Source: Methylococcaceae bacterium (GTDB lineage: Bacteria > Pseudomonadota > Gammaproteobacteria > Methylococcales > Methylomonadaceae). From it: a DNA stretch of 64,000 nucleotides. A program made the translations under genes and the position numbers. Numbering within the stretch: position 1 is the first letter of the stretch; each line of letters opens with the position of its first letter. Where the stretch lies: assembly GCA_021647585.1 (NCBI GenBank), contig JAKIUK010000013.1:1-64000 (forward strand), given 5' to 3'. The notes beneath the pieces are model-generated. The model ran no database searches. It had not been told where the DNA came from and was given only the letters and a program-made list of their open reading frames with translations. Below are positions 53,111 through 62,991 of this stretch, one piece after another.

Positions 53111-54838
53111 TCAGTTTAATATTTCATCATATTTTAAATTTGCACTTCCTTCGCCTCTGCCTGCCCGTTTACTACGTCCCATCCACAGCAATGTTTTACC
53201 GTTTAACCAGCGTGTGCGCTGGAATCTTCGGCTTACGATAACACCCGCTCTAGGGACTTCTTCCTCCTCAATAAAATAAGTAGGTTGTACTTCCGTTAGA
53301 AATTTCCCTTGGGCTCCAGTTGCTTGCGGCATCCGGGAACGTTGTAGTCGTATTTCTCTGGGTACCTGTCCCGCTGCAACGGGTTTATGCACAGGTATAA
53401 ATGGAATCCAGTTGTCGGGCACCGTATTACCTAGAACATAACGGATCTTTGCAACATCGCCTACCGGTTCAAACGCATCAAGAGATGGTACTTCTCGTTT
53501 CAAAATTCGACCATTTCCCGCATCGGATGTCACTACCTGTTCGATTGCCCAGACCATATTCGACATCTCGTCCCTGATGAAATTGACGCGTTCTATATCT
53601 TCACTTTCCAGTTTTTGACCTATTGAGGGAGCCAGGTAGAAAATACTTTCATTGCGGGTCGCATTGTCCCTTTCTGTCTGATGAAACATGGCAAACTCAT
53701 GCCATGATGTTTCCGGGTCATGTATTGCAGGTTTAACAAAAATATGCTGGCCAAAAACATCGGTTAACAAGATACCTTTGATCTGGCAGATTGTATTAAT
53801 AGAAAGCTCATAGGGAAGCACAAACCAGTCATTCGAATAATTCAGACCATACTCGGCCAGCAAAATATTCATCACTGATGTTGGGGAAGCATTAATTTTT
53901 CCGAAATTGGTTTTGCCTTCTTCCATCTGCCATAATCTGGGATGTGGCATACCACTGAATGACAACTGGGTGGGAATAAATGTCTGGGTAATCTCTTCAG
54001 GTTTTGACAGTGTATCGAGGTTTCTTTGTCGCGGATTATTCTTTTGATCAAAGTCCTTCCAGTCTAAGTGCCCATTGGAATATTGATCTGCGATGAGCTG
54101 GCGCGCTCCTCTGTCCTCATGTCTGGCTCTAAGACTGAAACTGTATTCAAGACGCGCCGGATTCCAGGCGGCTTCGTCCTCCTCAGGTTGTTGATATAGT
54201 TGGTTAAACCAGTTGAGAAATGCAACCTGACATTGCATCAGTATATCATGATCTGTTATTTCCACATCGGCATGGTTTTTAAACCAGACTTCGAACTGGC
54301 TCGTTCGCATCAATGCATTCACCTGATAGCCGTCTGGAATCTGTTTTGGCAACGCTACAGCCAGAAACAGCCCTTCCTCATCATCCGCTTTCACTTCATG
54401 TGAAATAGAAAATTCTTCTGCTAGCAAATGAACATATTTTGCCATTTTATGTTGCTTGAACAATTTGACAAGATGTCTGCCCATTTGAGCGCGTAACTGC
54501 AAAGTCGGCAATAAGATTTCACGCTCTATGGATGTTTCCAGCGGCATTGAATTGTCCATTGGGTATTTTTTGTCACTTCCTACTTCAATTTCACCCGGTG
54601 TTGTATGCACCCCCAGCACTGTTGCTTGAAAAGCCGTGGCAGCATCTTCCGCCTGAAATTCACCAAACTGCCACTGACGGCACAAAAACCACAAAGGATC
54701 ATGACTTTCCATACTCAAGTTTCTTTGAAAGTCCTGTGACCTTGGACTGCCCTCCAAACGATTATAATTTCTAATATGCGGTATGGTATACCGTAAGTCC
54801 TTGAGTTTTAGCTTTGCAAGTGCGATAAGTTTAGCCAT
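53111..54838 (-). CDS. Large unknown operon, 575-residue protein
   Basis: No recognised domain with a known function. The N-terminus has a striking conserved-looking block, NYNRLEGSPRSQDFQ then SHDPLWFLCRQWQFGEFQAE, rich in Trp and aromatic residues. The C-terminus is basic (RSRMPQATGAQGK, FQRTRWLNGKTLLWMGRSKR) and could bind a nucleic or acidic partner. There is no signal peptide, membrane segment or nucleotide-binding motif. It starts 38 bases after the 1615-residue gene and is the last gene of the operon. I recall similar unannotated proteins in other bacteria but cannot name a role. Confidence 0.75.
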   Translation of the reverse strand: MAKLIALAKLKLKDLRYTIPHIRNYNRLEGSPRSQDFQRNLSMESHDPLWFLCRQWQFGEFQAEDAATAFQATVLGVHTTPGEIEVGSDKKYPMDNSMPLETSIEREILLPTLQLRAQMGRHLVKLFKQHKMAKYVHLLAEEFSISHEVKADDEEGLFLAVALPKQIPDGYQVNALMRTSQFEVWFKNHADVEITDHDILMQCQVAFLNWFNQLYQQPEEDEAAWNPARLEYSFSLRARHEDRGARQLIADQYSNGHLDWKDFDQKNNPRQRNLDTLSKPEEITQTFIPTQLSFSGMPHPRLWQMEEGKTNFGKINASPTSVMNILLAEYGLNYSNDWFVLPYELSINTICQIKGILLTDVFGQHIFVKPAIHDPETSWHEFAMFHQTERDNATRNESIFYLAPSIGQKLESEDIERVNFIRDEMSNMVWAIEQVVTSDAGNGRILKREVPSLDAFEPVGDVAKIRYVLGNTVPDNWIPFIPVHKPVAAGQVPREIRLQRSRMPQATGAQGKFLTEVQPTYFIEEEEVPRAGVIVSRRFQRTRWLNGKTLLWMGRSKRAGRGEGSANLKYDEILN

Positions 54839-54876
54839 TATTCTGTCCTCTACTGAGTGTCGTTAAAAGAACTTGC

Positions 54877-57800
54877 TCAATTATCAAAGTCTTTATACAG
54901 CTCAAAATTCTTAGCTTTCATTTCATTGATCAGCTTGGTATTTGTCATTAAAAAATCCAGTGAAATACCCGAATTATGCAAATCAAAACTGGCGATTGTC
55001 ATAGGGGTTAAGGTATCAAGGGCCGGGTCTTCCAATAAGTGCGCGGGTTCAACTGCGCGCGTTTTTGCCCTGATCAATGTATCATCCAGTATATTATTCA
55101 ACCTATCCCAGTTCCATTTTGCTGCGCCTGTCGGTTCAACTGCCAGAAGTAATGCGTTAGGTGCGCAATTATTGGGTTGATTATAGTTGTAGGTAATTCC
55201 AGTCACTTCCTTATCATTGGGTATGGATTCGGTCCATTCATCTATTATCATTATCGCCTGCGGCTCATTAACTGCGTTTTTATCTATGCCATGAACACAC
55301 AATGAAATCGTGTTGTCAGTAATATCAAATCGTTCACCCTTTTCATCTTCTGCCGGAAATTCTACCGACAACCAACTGTCATTTTTCTTATAAGGAATCT
55401 GTGCGGCTATAAATGGCATTTCGGAGCCTCCTGAAAATTCCGAGATCATTCTGATTTGCTCCAGTCGAGCCATATTGGGTCTGACAGGAGCAGTAGACTC
55501 AAGCCATGTCTCTACTGCAAGTTCTGCAGTTGTCTGCTGTTTTGTTACTATATGTTTCAATAGTATTTTCCCTTTTTCTTTAACTGTGCCGCTAACATCA
55601 TCAGGATTACTGAAACGAAATTTCGGTAATACTAGAAAATCATTTCCTACCACTGATTTAATTACCTCAACTAACAGTGTTACTTTTCTGTTTATTTGAG
55701 TTGCTGCATTGGCTGCTTGTAGGCTGGAATTTGCAAGCTGCAGTTTTTCATTACACTCGGTCCATACTGATGCAACTGATAACAGCAAATCAACCACAAA
55801 TTCTGCTGACTCTTTATTAACCTCTACCTGAACATTTGCTCTCATACCAAACAGAGATGCAAGCTGTTGAAAAGATAGCAAGGATTGAATCGCTGAATCT
55901 GTTAAATTCATTGCTTCAAATACTTCAACGGCTTTCCCCCGTATAAAATAGTTTTCAAATAGCTTTTTGAAGGTTCCAGGATTGGCTGCAGTTTTAGGTT
56001 GTGTCGAATTAGGTGCTTTACCATTAATACTATTGATAACTGCATTGAGTTGATTGATGATATTATTTGCACGAGCCAGCAACTCTGCATGTTCCCAACC
56101 AAATAAATCATCGGGGGTCTCATTCACTTTTTTTGATTGCTGTGTAAAATCCTTTGCACTGGCAGAATATCCTGTGGTAATCATCAAACGCAATAAACGA
56201 AGTTGAGGTAATACCTGCGCATAACTCCGTTCATCAACGGCTAAGCCTTGCACATCAAAATGAATTTTTACTCTTGAGTTAGCCGGCAACACAATCTGAT
56301 TAACATAATGCCGGTAGAGCATTTGTTCTAATTCCTCTGCTCCAGACTGGACATCAATTCCTATTGCATAGACCAAATCAATCGGTTGCAGACTGAGATC
56401 GGCAATAGATATATTACTCTGATTGGATTCTATGCCGGCCTCATCAACAGTACTAACCGCAGCTTTAATCTTTTGTGGATCACCCAACTGATCAGCAAGC
56501 CAGCTATTGATACCTGGTTCAGTCATAGAACGAGGTGTAGACTCTGCTCCCCACCCAGCATCTAATGGAATGTTCTCCTTACTGGAATATTGAATGCATA
56601 CTTTATTGGATACCGTCAGGTGAGTAGATCGTGGCGTTTTATTTACTTCCAGTTCCGGCGGCAGTTCAGCGCCTTTTAAGCTGTTAAGTACTGCCGCAGT
56701 TCTATCGGTTTTACCCTGAACCATCTGGTAAGCCGATTCAGCTGTTAATAAATCACCGATAGCATCCAATGTATCCGCAAGCCTATCCTTTTCTTTCAGA
56801 AGTAAATTCTGATGTAGTTCGGTAATATTTAATGACTTAAAATCTCGTTTCTTGGCGTTAATAATTTTCAAACCATTGACTACAGAATAAACAGGCACAG
56901 CTTCTTGTGCTTCATTACCCCGTTGAGGTATCGAACTGTGTTCTATCGGAAATTTTTCCCTCAAATCTAGAATGTACTGATTCAGGTTATTCGCAGCATT
57001 TTCAGAAGTAATATCATGCAATGCACGTTCAAACTGGTAGCCAAGCAATGCTTCAAGCGATTGATTGTTCTGCACGCCCTCATATATAAAAAGAGCCCTT
57101 CTGACACGTTCAGATGATAAGTTGACCGCAAATGTATCGGGAGAAGTACGGGAAGCATGCTGGGTATAACCTGCATGCAATACGCCAGCAGCAGTCGCAT
57201 GGTTCAAAGATGGGGTGTGTATAAATCCCGCATTTGCTGGTGAATGATAAACCGGTGATGAGTCTTCCGGCTTTAATGCTTTGGGAACTTCAACCGCTGT
57301 CTTTGAAACAATTTTCAGATTTTCAACCCAGCCATAAGCACCAAGATATAAGCCCGTAGATTTATTACTGCGATTTCGTTTCAAACGATGATAAAAAAGT
57401 CCCGTTTGCCATGCATCCAGCCGATATGAACATAGATCAATATGATCTGCCAGACATTGATGTAGCCTGGCTGTCGATAATGGAGCAAGTCGTTTTAAGG
57501 CTGTGCGAAGTTGAGCAACATTTCTCACAGCGGCATTATTTGAGCGCAATGTCAAAAGATAGTCGCCCATTGATCTATTGATATTCAATTTAATAGCATC
57601 AACCTTTTTTGGTACCCCATGCAAAATTTCCCAACTTGTTAAGTCCTGTACCTTTTTATCAAAGTTATAAAGACTTTTTTCATTCGCACCGAGTTCATAA
57701 GCATAGCCTTTTTTGTTATACACACCCAATGCCGATTTTTTTAGTTCCAGTAACAGGCTGTGGCGAAGAAGAAAATAAAGCACTGAACGTGGTGGACGAG

Positions 57801-59724
57801 CACCAGGAAGTAGATGCTTTTCAAGATCAGTTATCTGTTTAGCAGTACTAAGCCATTCAATAAAGTTTTGTTTTCTGGTACCCAGTTTGTCTAGCGCTCT
57901 GTTTGTAGACGGTTTTTTTCTGTCTACCATGTGATATGGATTTATCCGTTCGTTTTTATTGTAGAACGAAAGATTACTAATGAAGGGAAAACTGGCAGAA
58001 ACATACCCCATTCCCTTAAGCATTTTCATGATATTACTTTGCTTGGAAGCCAGCTGAGCCGTAATATTTGTAAGACTGGGGGTACTCAAGGAAAAATCGT
58101 GTAAATGAGCTAATCGCTGCTTAAATGAAACCGAACCTGCACTTAAACCGAGAATCTCCAATAAAAGTTTAGATGCATCACCTCGTTTATTCACATGAGC
58201 AACCTTGCGTACCCTCATAGAATTCCACTTTTTCTGCAAGTTACGTAATACGACTGTTAATGTTGCATCAAACTTATCTTTTTCATGCCAAGAATTGATG
58301 TCACTGGTCATCAGCACACCATAGGGTTGGTCTCCAACCCTGATTGCAGAGAGTGGCCCGATAGCACTGACATTTTCAGTAAAGAATTTTTGTACGTCTG
58401 GTAATGATTTTTTATTGATTGCAGGTTCTGTTAGTACTTCCAGAAAATGACCAATGGTTGCCGGGTATAAAGCAGTATTCATCGCCTCCGCTTCTGCAAT
58501 CTCCTGTTTATCGGCATGTCTGACACCGTTAAAAACTTCTGCATTTATTCCTAATGCATTGGCAAACCGGTGACCATCAGAATTCTTCTGTTTGGAGATG
58601 TCTACTGATTCACTGCCATCATAATATCCATTGGTTAAAACATCATAATTTTCAGTATATGTAGAACCCGATTTGCCGGTGTTATTGGTAGCACTCCCTT
58701 GTGGCAGAAAACTGAAGCCTTTACTAGAATATCTATGAGCTGTTATGTGTTGTTCCAGTATTGCCCTACTTTCTTCAGGATCCGCACTAGCCATCAATCC
58801 CATCACGGTTATTCGATCAATTTTACCTCTATTCAAATACTCATCTTTTATCTCAATTTTGAAACCAAGACCCTGTTTGACTGCTAATTCAAAATCACTC
58901 GTCCATGCAAAACTCTCATCCAGAGTTATACTTTTTCCATCTTTCTTGAAAGCCTCTTCAGCAAGAAATGGATCAGGACCGGTAAACACGGTATCTGGAA
59001 CTTGATTACCTATAATTGCCTTAATTGGTACTCTTCGAGATTCATTGTGAATCTGAACAACAAACCTGTCTGGTAATATCTGTGTTTTGGGGGCAAGCGT
59101 CCAGTCGTGCGTTTTCACATCTTTAGAGGCAGGAAACGCAAGTTCATCGTCATTGACTGTTAAATCCGCTTCCCAGTTTGCTGGCATGGTCTGCTTCACT
59201 ATCCATAATGTCCGTTGGATACCTGATTTGTTGACCAGTTTATCCCACAGCTCCTGCTTAACTTGTTCTTTATTTTCCTGGTTTTCACGGTTGGCACGTA
59301 ATAGTAACAGCCAGTATGTTTTCCCAGCATCAACCTCGGCCGCTGTCAACCGGGCTTCAAAGGAAGCGACATGAAAATCATCAGGGTACACTCTAAGCCA
59401 CAATTGATTCAGATTGCCTTTGGATACCAGCCGCGTTTCAATTCTTACCGGCAAAAATAAAATAGGAATCTGTGCATCCAGTTCTGTTGCTATATCAGTA
59501 TATTGAGGTCGTTCTGACAAAATATTGATAGCATCGTGTAACTGTTTCTTGACCCTTGTAACCTCTGCAGTAGTAGCTGCCAAATCCCTTTTGACTGATG
59601 CCAGGGTATCAGGATTCTTTTCCCTTTGAATATTTAATCTTGCCTGATACAGTTTATCTTCGGCTTTTTGTAAACTTTGCCGTCCGGCTTGTACCTTCTT
59701 CAGGTTTTGATTAAAGGTAGCCAT
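54877..59724 (-). CDS. Large unknown operon, 1615-residue protein
   Basis: A very large cytoplasmic-looking protein: an N-terminal coiled coil (residues 1-75), then a block with PILFLPVRIETRLVSKGNLN and LWLRVYPDDFHV, long alpha/beta regions, and near the end a LSVEFPAEDEKGERFD/SLCVHG/IMIIDEWTESIPN block. No signal peptide, no membrane segment, no P-loop that I can see. The ATG is two bases after the stop of the 1085-residue gene, so they are coupled. Size and lack of catalytic motifs suggest a structural part of a large assembly; this is inference only. Confidence 0.75.
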   Translation of the reverse strand: MATFNQNLKKVQAGRQSLQKAEDKLYQARLNIQREKNPDTLASVKRDLAATTAEVTRVKKQLHDAINILSERPQYTDIATELDAQIPILFLPVRIETRLVSKGNLNQLWLRVYPDDFHVASFEARLTAAEVDAGKTYWLLLLRANRENQENKEQVKQELWDKLVNKSGIQRTLWIVKQTMPANWEADLTVNDDELAFPASKDVKTHDWTLAPKTQILPDRFVVQIHNESRRVPIKAIIGNQVPDTVFTGPDPFLAEEAFKKDGKSITLDESFAWTSDFELAVKQGLGFKIEIKDEYLNRGKIDRITVMGLMASADPEESRAILEQHITAHRYSSKGFSFLPQGSATNNTGKSGSTYTENYDVLTNGYYDGSESVDISKQKNSDGHRFANALGINAEVFNGVRHADKQEIAEAEAMNTALYPATIGHFLEVLTEPAINKKSLPDVQKFFTENVSAIGPLSAIRVGDQPYGVLMTSDINSWHEKDKFDATLTVVLRNLQKKWNSMRVRKVAHVNKRGDASKLLLEILGLSAGSVSFKQRLAHLHDFSLSTPSLTNITAQLASKQSNIMKMLKGMGYVSASFPFISNLSFYNKNERINPYHMVDRKKPSTNRALDKLGTRKQNFIEWLSTAKQITDLEKHLLPGARPPRSVLYFLLRHSLLLELKKSALGVYNKKGYAYELGANEKSLYNFDKKVQDLTSWEILHGVPKKVDAIKLNINRSMGDYLLTLRSNNAAVRNVAQLRTALKRLAPLSTARLHQCLADHIDLCSYRLDAWQTGLFYHRLKRNRSNKSTGLYLGAYGWVENLKIVSKTAVEVPKALKPEDSSPVYHSPANAGFIHTPSLNHATAAGVLHAGYTQHASRTSPDTFAVNLSSERVRRALFIYEGVQNNQSLEALLGYQFERALHDITSENAANNLNQYILDLREKFPIEHSSIPQRGNEAQEAVPVYSVVNGLKIINAKKRDFKSLNITELHQNLLLKEKDRLADTLDAIGDLLTAESAYQMVQGKTDRTAAVLNSLKGAELPPELEVNKTPRSTHLTVSNKVCIQYSSKENIPLDAGWGAESTPRSMTEPGINSWLADQLGDPQKIKAAVSTVDEAGIESNQSNISIADLSLQPIDLVYAIGIDVQSGAEELEQMLYRHYVNQIVLPANSRVKIHFDVQGLAVDERSYAQVLPQLRLLRLMITTGYSASAKDFTQQSKKVNETPDDLFGWEHAELLARANNIINQLNAVINSINGKAPNSTQPKTAANPGTFKKLFENYFIRGKAVEVFEAMNLTDSAIQSLLSFQQLASLFGMRANVQVEVNKESAEFVVDLLLSVASVWTECNEKLQLANSSLQAANAATQINRKVTLLVEVIKSVVGNDFLVLPKFRFSNPDDVSGTVKEKGKILLKHIVTKQQTTAELAVETWLESTAPVRPNMARLEQIRMISEFSGGSEMPFIAAQIPYKKNDSWLSVEFPAEDEKGERFDITDNTISLCVHGIDKNAVNEPQAIMIIDEWTESIPNDKEVTGITYNYNQPNNCAPNALLLAVEPTGAAKWNWDRLNNILDDTLIRAKTRAVEPAHLLEDPALDTLTPMTIASFDLHNSGISLDFLMTNTKLINEMKAKNFELYKDFDN

Positions 59725-59726
59725 AA

Positions 59727-62700
59727 CTATATATCCAGTAGCTTTGCATTAATACTTAACAGGTGTGATCTTAGTGTAATTGCTTCACCCACAAACAATT
59801 CATTAGGAATTTCCTGATTCAGCATCTCGGTTGCATGAATGGCTACCATAGCGGGTCTCTGTAACAGAATCGCCGCCATATCTGCTGAGGATGCACCCCA
59901 TTTTTCCTTAATTGACGCAGGTATAGAGAGTGTAGGTTTTATATTTGCACACACAAATTTGAGATTCTTAGGTAAATGCTTCCATGAAAGATCATTCCAG
60001 TCGGGATCACCAGGCCGGTTAATAGCCGCTGAAATATCCATTCCAAATCTGGGTTCGCCTGGCACTTCTGCGATAACAAAAAACCAGCCCTGCTTGTCAT
60101 TAAACCCTGGTGTTTTAACCTCTCCAGATGCTTCATTGATTGTCAGATCAAAACCAAGTAATTTGATGTCGGGTGATATTTCAGCCTGAAACAGAGGAAA
60201 CCGGATCTCTTTCTTTTGTCCGTCATTGTCAAATTGAGTGCGTATGATTTTTTTACTGCCATCTTTCAGCGCTTTTTGAGCATAAATAACAGTGTTAGGA
60301 AATTTCTTCAGTAAGTCTCCACGGATAACGAAAACCAGCTGCTCAGTATCCCCTTCAGCATCTCTTGCATTGTGCACACCCAACCGGTCTGATGAAGACC
60401 ATTGATGTATTGGCTTGATATCTTTCAACGCATTAACATCTTCTGGCGTTGAATCCGGTGTCACAAATCCCCGCACATCCCAGAATTGTCGAAAATAGCT
60501 TCCACGCATATCCGTAGGATATTCACGCCAAAGTAATTCCTGCCCCATTTCATGATTTAGACCAACTAAATAAGACTCTATAAATTTTTGATTTGTTTTT
60601 AAAAGAGATAAGGTATTATTTTCTATCAATTCAAGATTGGGTAACAAAAACTCCTTGTCGATATCAAGAAGAAATTTATAGGTTGGCTCGGGTATATCCG
60701 GGTAGGCCATCGCAGTAAGAAATTGTTCTTTTGGTTTTATCAAAGTCCCTTCTGGAAATCTAAATTGTGCATCGAACAATCGCTTATAGGAATTGACAGG
60801 GGCAATAACCGCATCCAGTTTTTTTCTGATATCGACCGTTTTTAATATTGGTAATGGAGCATCAACATCTTGAAATTGAAATCTCGAAGATGCGTTTTTA
60901 TACGCTTTTTTTACTGCAATCGTATGTTGTCGGGTTGTAAATTTCTGATCAGCAATGATTGTATTAACCAAAACTACATTCCTTATCCGCAGAACTTCAG
61001 AAGGCTGTATTACAGCACCGGGGGGCAACGTAGTTGAAACAGTCGGTGTGGTAGTACTGCTAGCAATCGTGGTTGGTCGCCTCCTGGGTTGCACTCGCAC
61101 ACCAAAACCACGTGGCCGGGTTGTTACTGGTTGAAACCTACCCGATACAACTGTTGGCCTCCTCGCTATAACTGGTTGTACGGTAGTGGGAACAATCATC
61201 GATACCGGGAAACGATTTTCCCATAGTTGGACTTTAGGCAATCCTCCGGCAAATTCAGGTAAATTAAATGCAAAATCCTTTTGCAAATTAGAATGTGTAC
61301 TCCATACCTTAATATTATTAATAGATGAAGGTGGCTGAAAATTATTAATATTTTCAAGTAAGGGTACTGCCTTAAAATTCTCCTTAACTTCAGTACTTAT
61401 TCCATTCGGTTTATTTACCTGCTTTAATAAACTGTCAAAAGAAAATTCTCTACTATTGATTCGCTGGTTAAGCCCCTTGATTATTGAGGTATTCACTCGA
61501 GTCATACGCCTGAATGCTGGATCCAGGTTGGCATTTTCAATAAGACTGCTATTAAGAGTTGCTCTAACAGTAACATTTCCATCCAAAACCCTACTACTTA
61601 AAACGTTCGTTAGTGCAAGATAGGATTCATTAGCCTGCTTTTTTAGGGTTTTAGAATAGACCTTATCCATGACCTCTCGACTAAAGCGAGCGAGTTTCAT
61701 TTTTTTGTTTGCTTCCAGCACGTCCCCTAACTGCTGCCAGGCCTGCTGCATGAATTTATCCTGATTTTCCTGCACCACCCGTTTGCCAAACCCGGCAGGC
61801 ACTCTATAGACAGGATCTTTATTCAGCTCGTTGTACCAACGTAAGGATGACGGATCAAACAAAGGTATTTCTCTCTTTCCAGGCAGACTATTATTCCGTC
61901 TCATAGCATGGTACATGCCATAATAGAGTACAGTTACAAAAGGATCTTCGTCTAAATTCTCCTGTTGAAAGCGATTTAAATTCACTAACTTTTCTATATC
62001 TTCTGAAAATGGCTGTGGATTGATACTCAAACTACTGCGTTTGGCATCTGGAGCCATCATCGCTCCTTCAAGCAATAACACCTCAGGATTAGTTGCCCTG
62101 ACTTCAGAATGCTCATCAGCACGAATAAAAGCGGGTCTGGAACAATCCATCTCTCTGACTCCCACCCGCTCATCCATTGGCCTGGGTTTAAGTAATTTAA
62201 CCAGGTACTCAAAATCAAAATTCTGCCCTGTACGAAAATACCAGCGAAAATAAGCGGGGAATTCGTTATCTGGACTGATAAACGAAGATTTTTGTGCCTT
62301 AATACCGGCTGTTGGTTGCCCCAGCCCTGCTAAACGTCCCGTTTCAAAAGCGGGTACCAAAAATGCATGGTACAGCGTTTTGCTTTCCAGTTTTCTGGGA
62401 CAAATAATTCGACTGTACAAGCCATCCGGATCAGTTTTTACATCTTCCTCAAGACTATCCAAGAACACTTCAAAATCACTTTCTTCATGAGGCAAATTTG
62501 AATGCACATGGCACCACAAATGTAATTGATCATGTGGCGGTAAAACATCCTTGTTGATCAAACGTATAGAGCTAAGAGGCTCCCTTCTCTGAGTCTCGAC
62601 AAATTCGTTTTCTTTCAAAACTATCAATGACAACCAGGGACGAAGATGTTTTCCCACACTGGATGGAGATGCCGGTGTATAACGATATGGAAAATCTTCA

Positions 62701-62984
62701 TCATAAAATTCTACATAGGGCAACAGATTTGGCTCATAGTCAGCAATTCCATTCAACGGTTCGGTGCGAATAATCATGTTTTCACTGACACCGGTAATAT
62801 CACCCGGTCCAAACAATGAAAAATTCTTATCTGCTACGGTACCGGTATTGAGTTTAACTTTAACCGGTATCTGGGCTCTTTCCTCAATATTTCCATCAGA
62901 TTTTCCCAAACTGTCCTTTTCTTTAATCTGACTGGATATACCTCGTCTGGCCCATGAATGAAATTGATACTTACCAAAACTCAT
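59727..62984 (-). CDS. Large unknown operon, 1085-residue protein
   Basis: It starts MSFGKYQFHSWARRG and contains FGPGDITGVSENMIIRTEP, DFPYRYTPASPSSVGKHLRP and WLSLIVLKENEF, with aromatic-rich beta-type sequence. A Pro/Thr/Arg-rich, disordered linker lies around residues 600-665 (RRPTTIASSTTTPTVSTT) and divides it into two halves. No export signal and no catalytic motif recognised. It starts seven bases after the stop of the DUF6603-like gene. The arrangement with two other giant proteins suggests that the products act together. Confidence 0.75.
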   Translation of the reverse strand: MSFGKYQFHSWARRGISSQIKEKDSLGKSDGNIEERAQIPVKVKLNTGTVADKNFSLFGPGDITGVSENMIIRTEPLNGIADYEPNLLPYVEFYDEDFPYRYTPASPSSVGKHLRPWLSLIVLKENEFVETQRREPLSSIRLINKDVLPPHDQLHLWCHVHSNLPHEESDFEVFLDSLEEDVKTDPDGLYSRIICPRKLESKTLYHAFLVPAFETGRLAGLGQPTAGIKAQKSSFISPDNEFPAYFRWYFRTGQNFDFEYLVKLLKPRPMDERVGVREMDCSRPAFIRADEHSEVRATNPEVLLLEGAMMAPDAKRSSLSINPQPFSEDIEKLVNLNRFQQENLDEDPFVTVLYYGMYHAMRRNNSLPGKREIPLFDPSSLRWYNELNKDPVYRVPAGFGKRVVQENQDKFMQQAWQQLGDVLEANKKMKLARFSREVMDKVYSKTLKKQANESYLALTNVLSSRVLDGNVTVRATLNSSLIENANLDPAFRRMTRVNTSIIKGLNQRINSREFSFDSLLKQVNKPNGISTEVKENFKAVPLLENINNFQPPSSINNIKVWSTHSNLQKDFAFNLPEFAGGLPKVQLWENRFPVSMIVPTTVQPVIARRPTVVSGRFQPVTTRPRGFGVRVQPRRRPTTIASSTTTPTVSTTLPPGAVIQPSEVLRIRNVVLVNTIIADQKFTTRQHTIAVKKAYKNASSRFQFQDVDAPLPILKTVDIRKKLDAVIAPVNSYKRLFDAQFRFPEGTLIKPKEQFLTAMAYPDIPEPTYKFLLDIDKEFLLPNLELIENNTLSLLKTNQKFIESYLVGLNHEMGQELLWREYPTDMRGSYFRQFWDVRGFVTPDSTPEDVNALKDIKPIHQWSSSDRLGVHNARDAEGDTEQLVFVIRGDLLKKFPNTVIYAQKALKDGSKKIIRTQFDNDGQKKEIRFPLFQAEISPDIKLLGFDLTINEASGEVKTPGFNDKQGWFFVIAEVPGEPRFGMDISAAINRPGDPDWNDLSWKHLPKNLKFVCANIKPTLSIPASIKEKWGASSADMAAILLQRPAMVAIHATEMLNQEIPNELFVGEAITLRSHLLSINAKLLDI

Positions 62985-62991
62985 AATCTTC

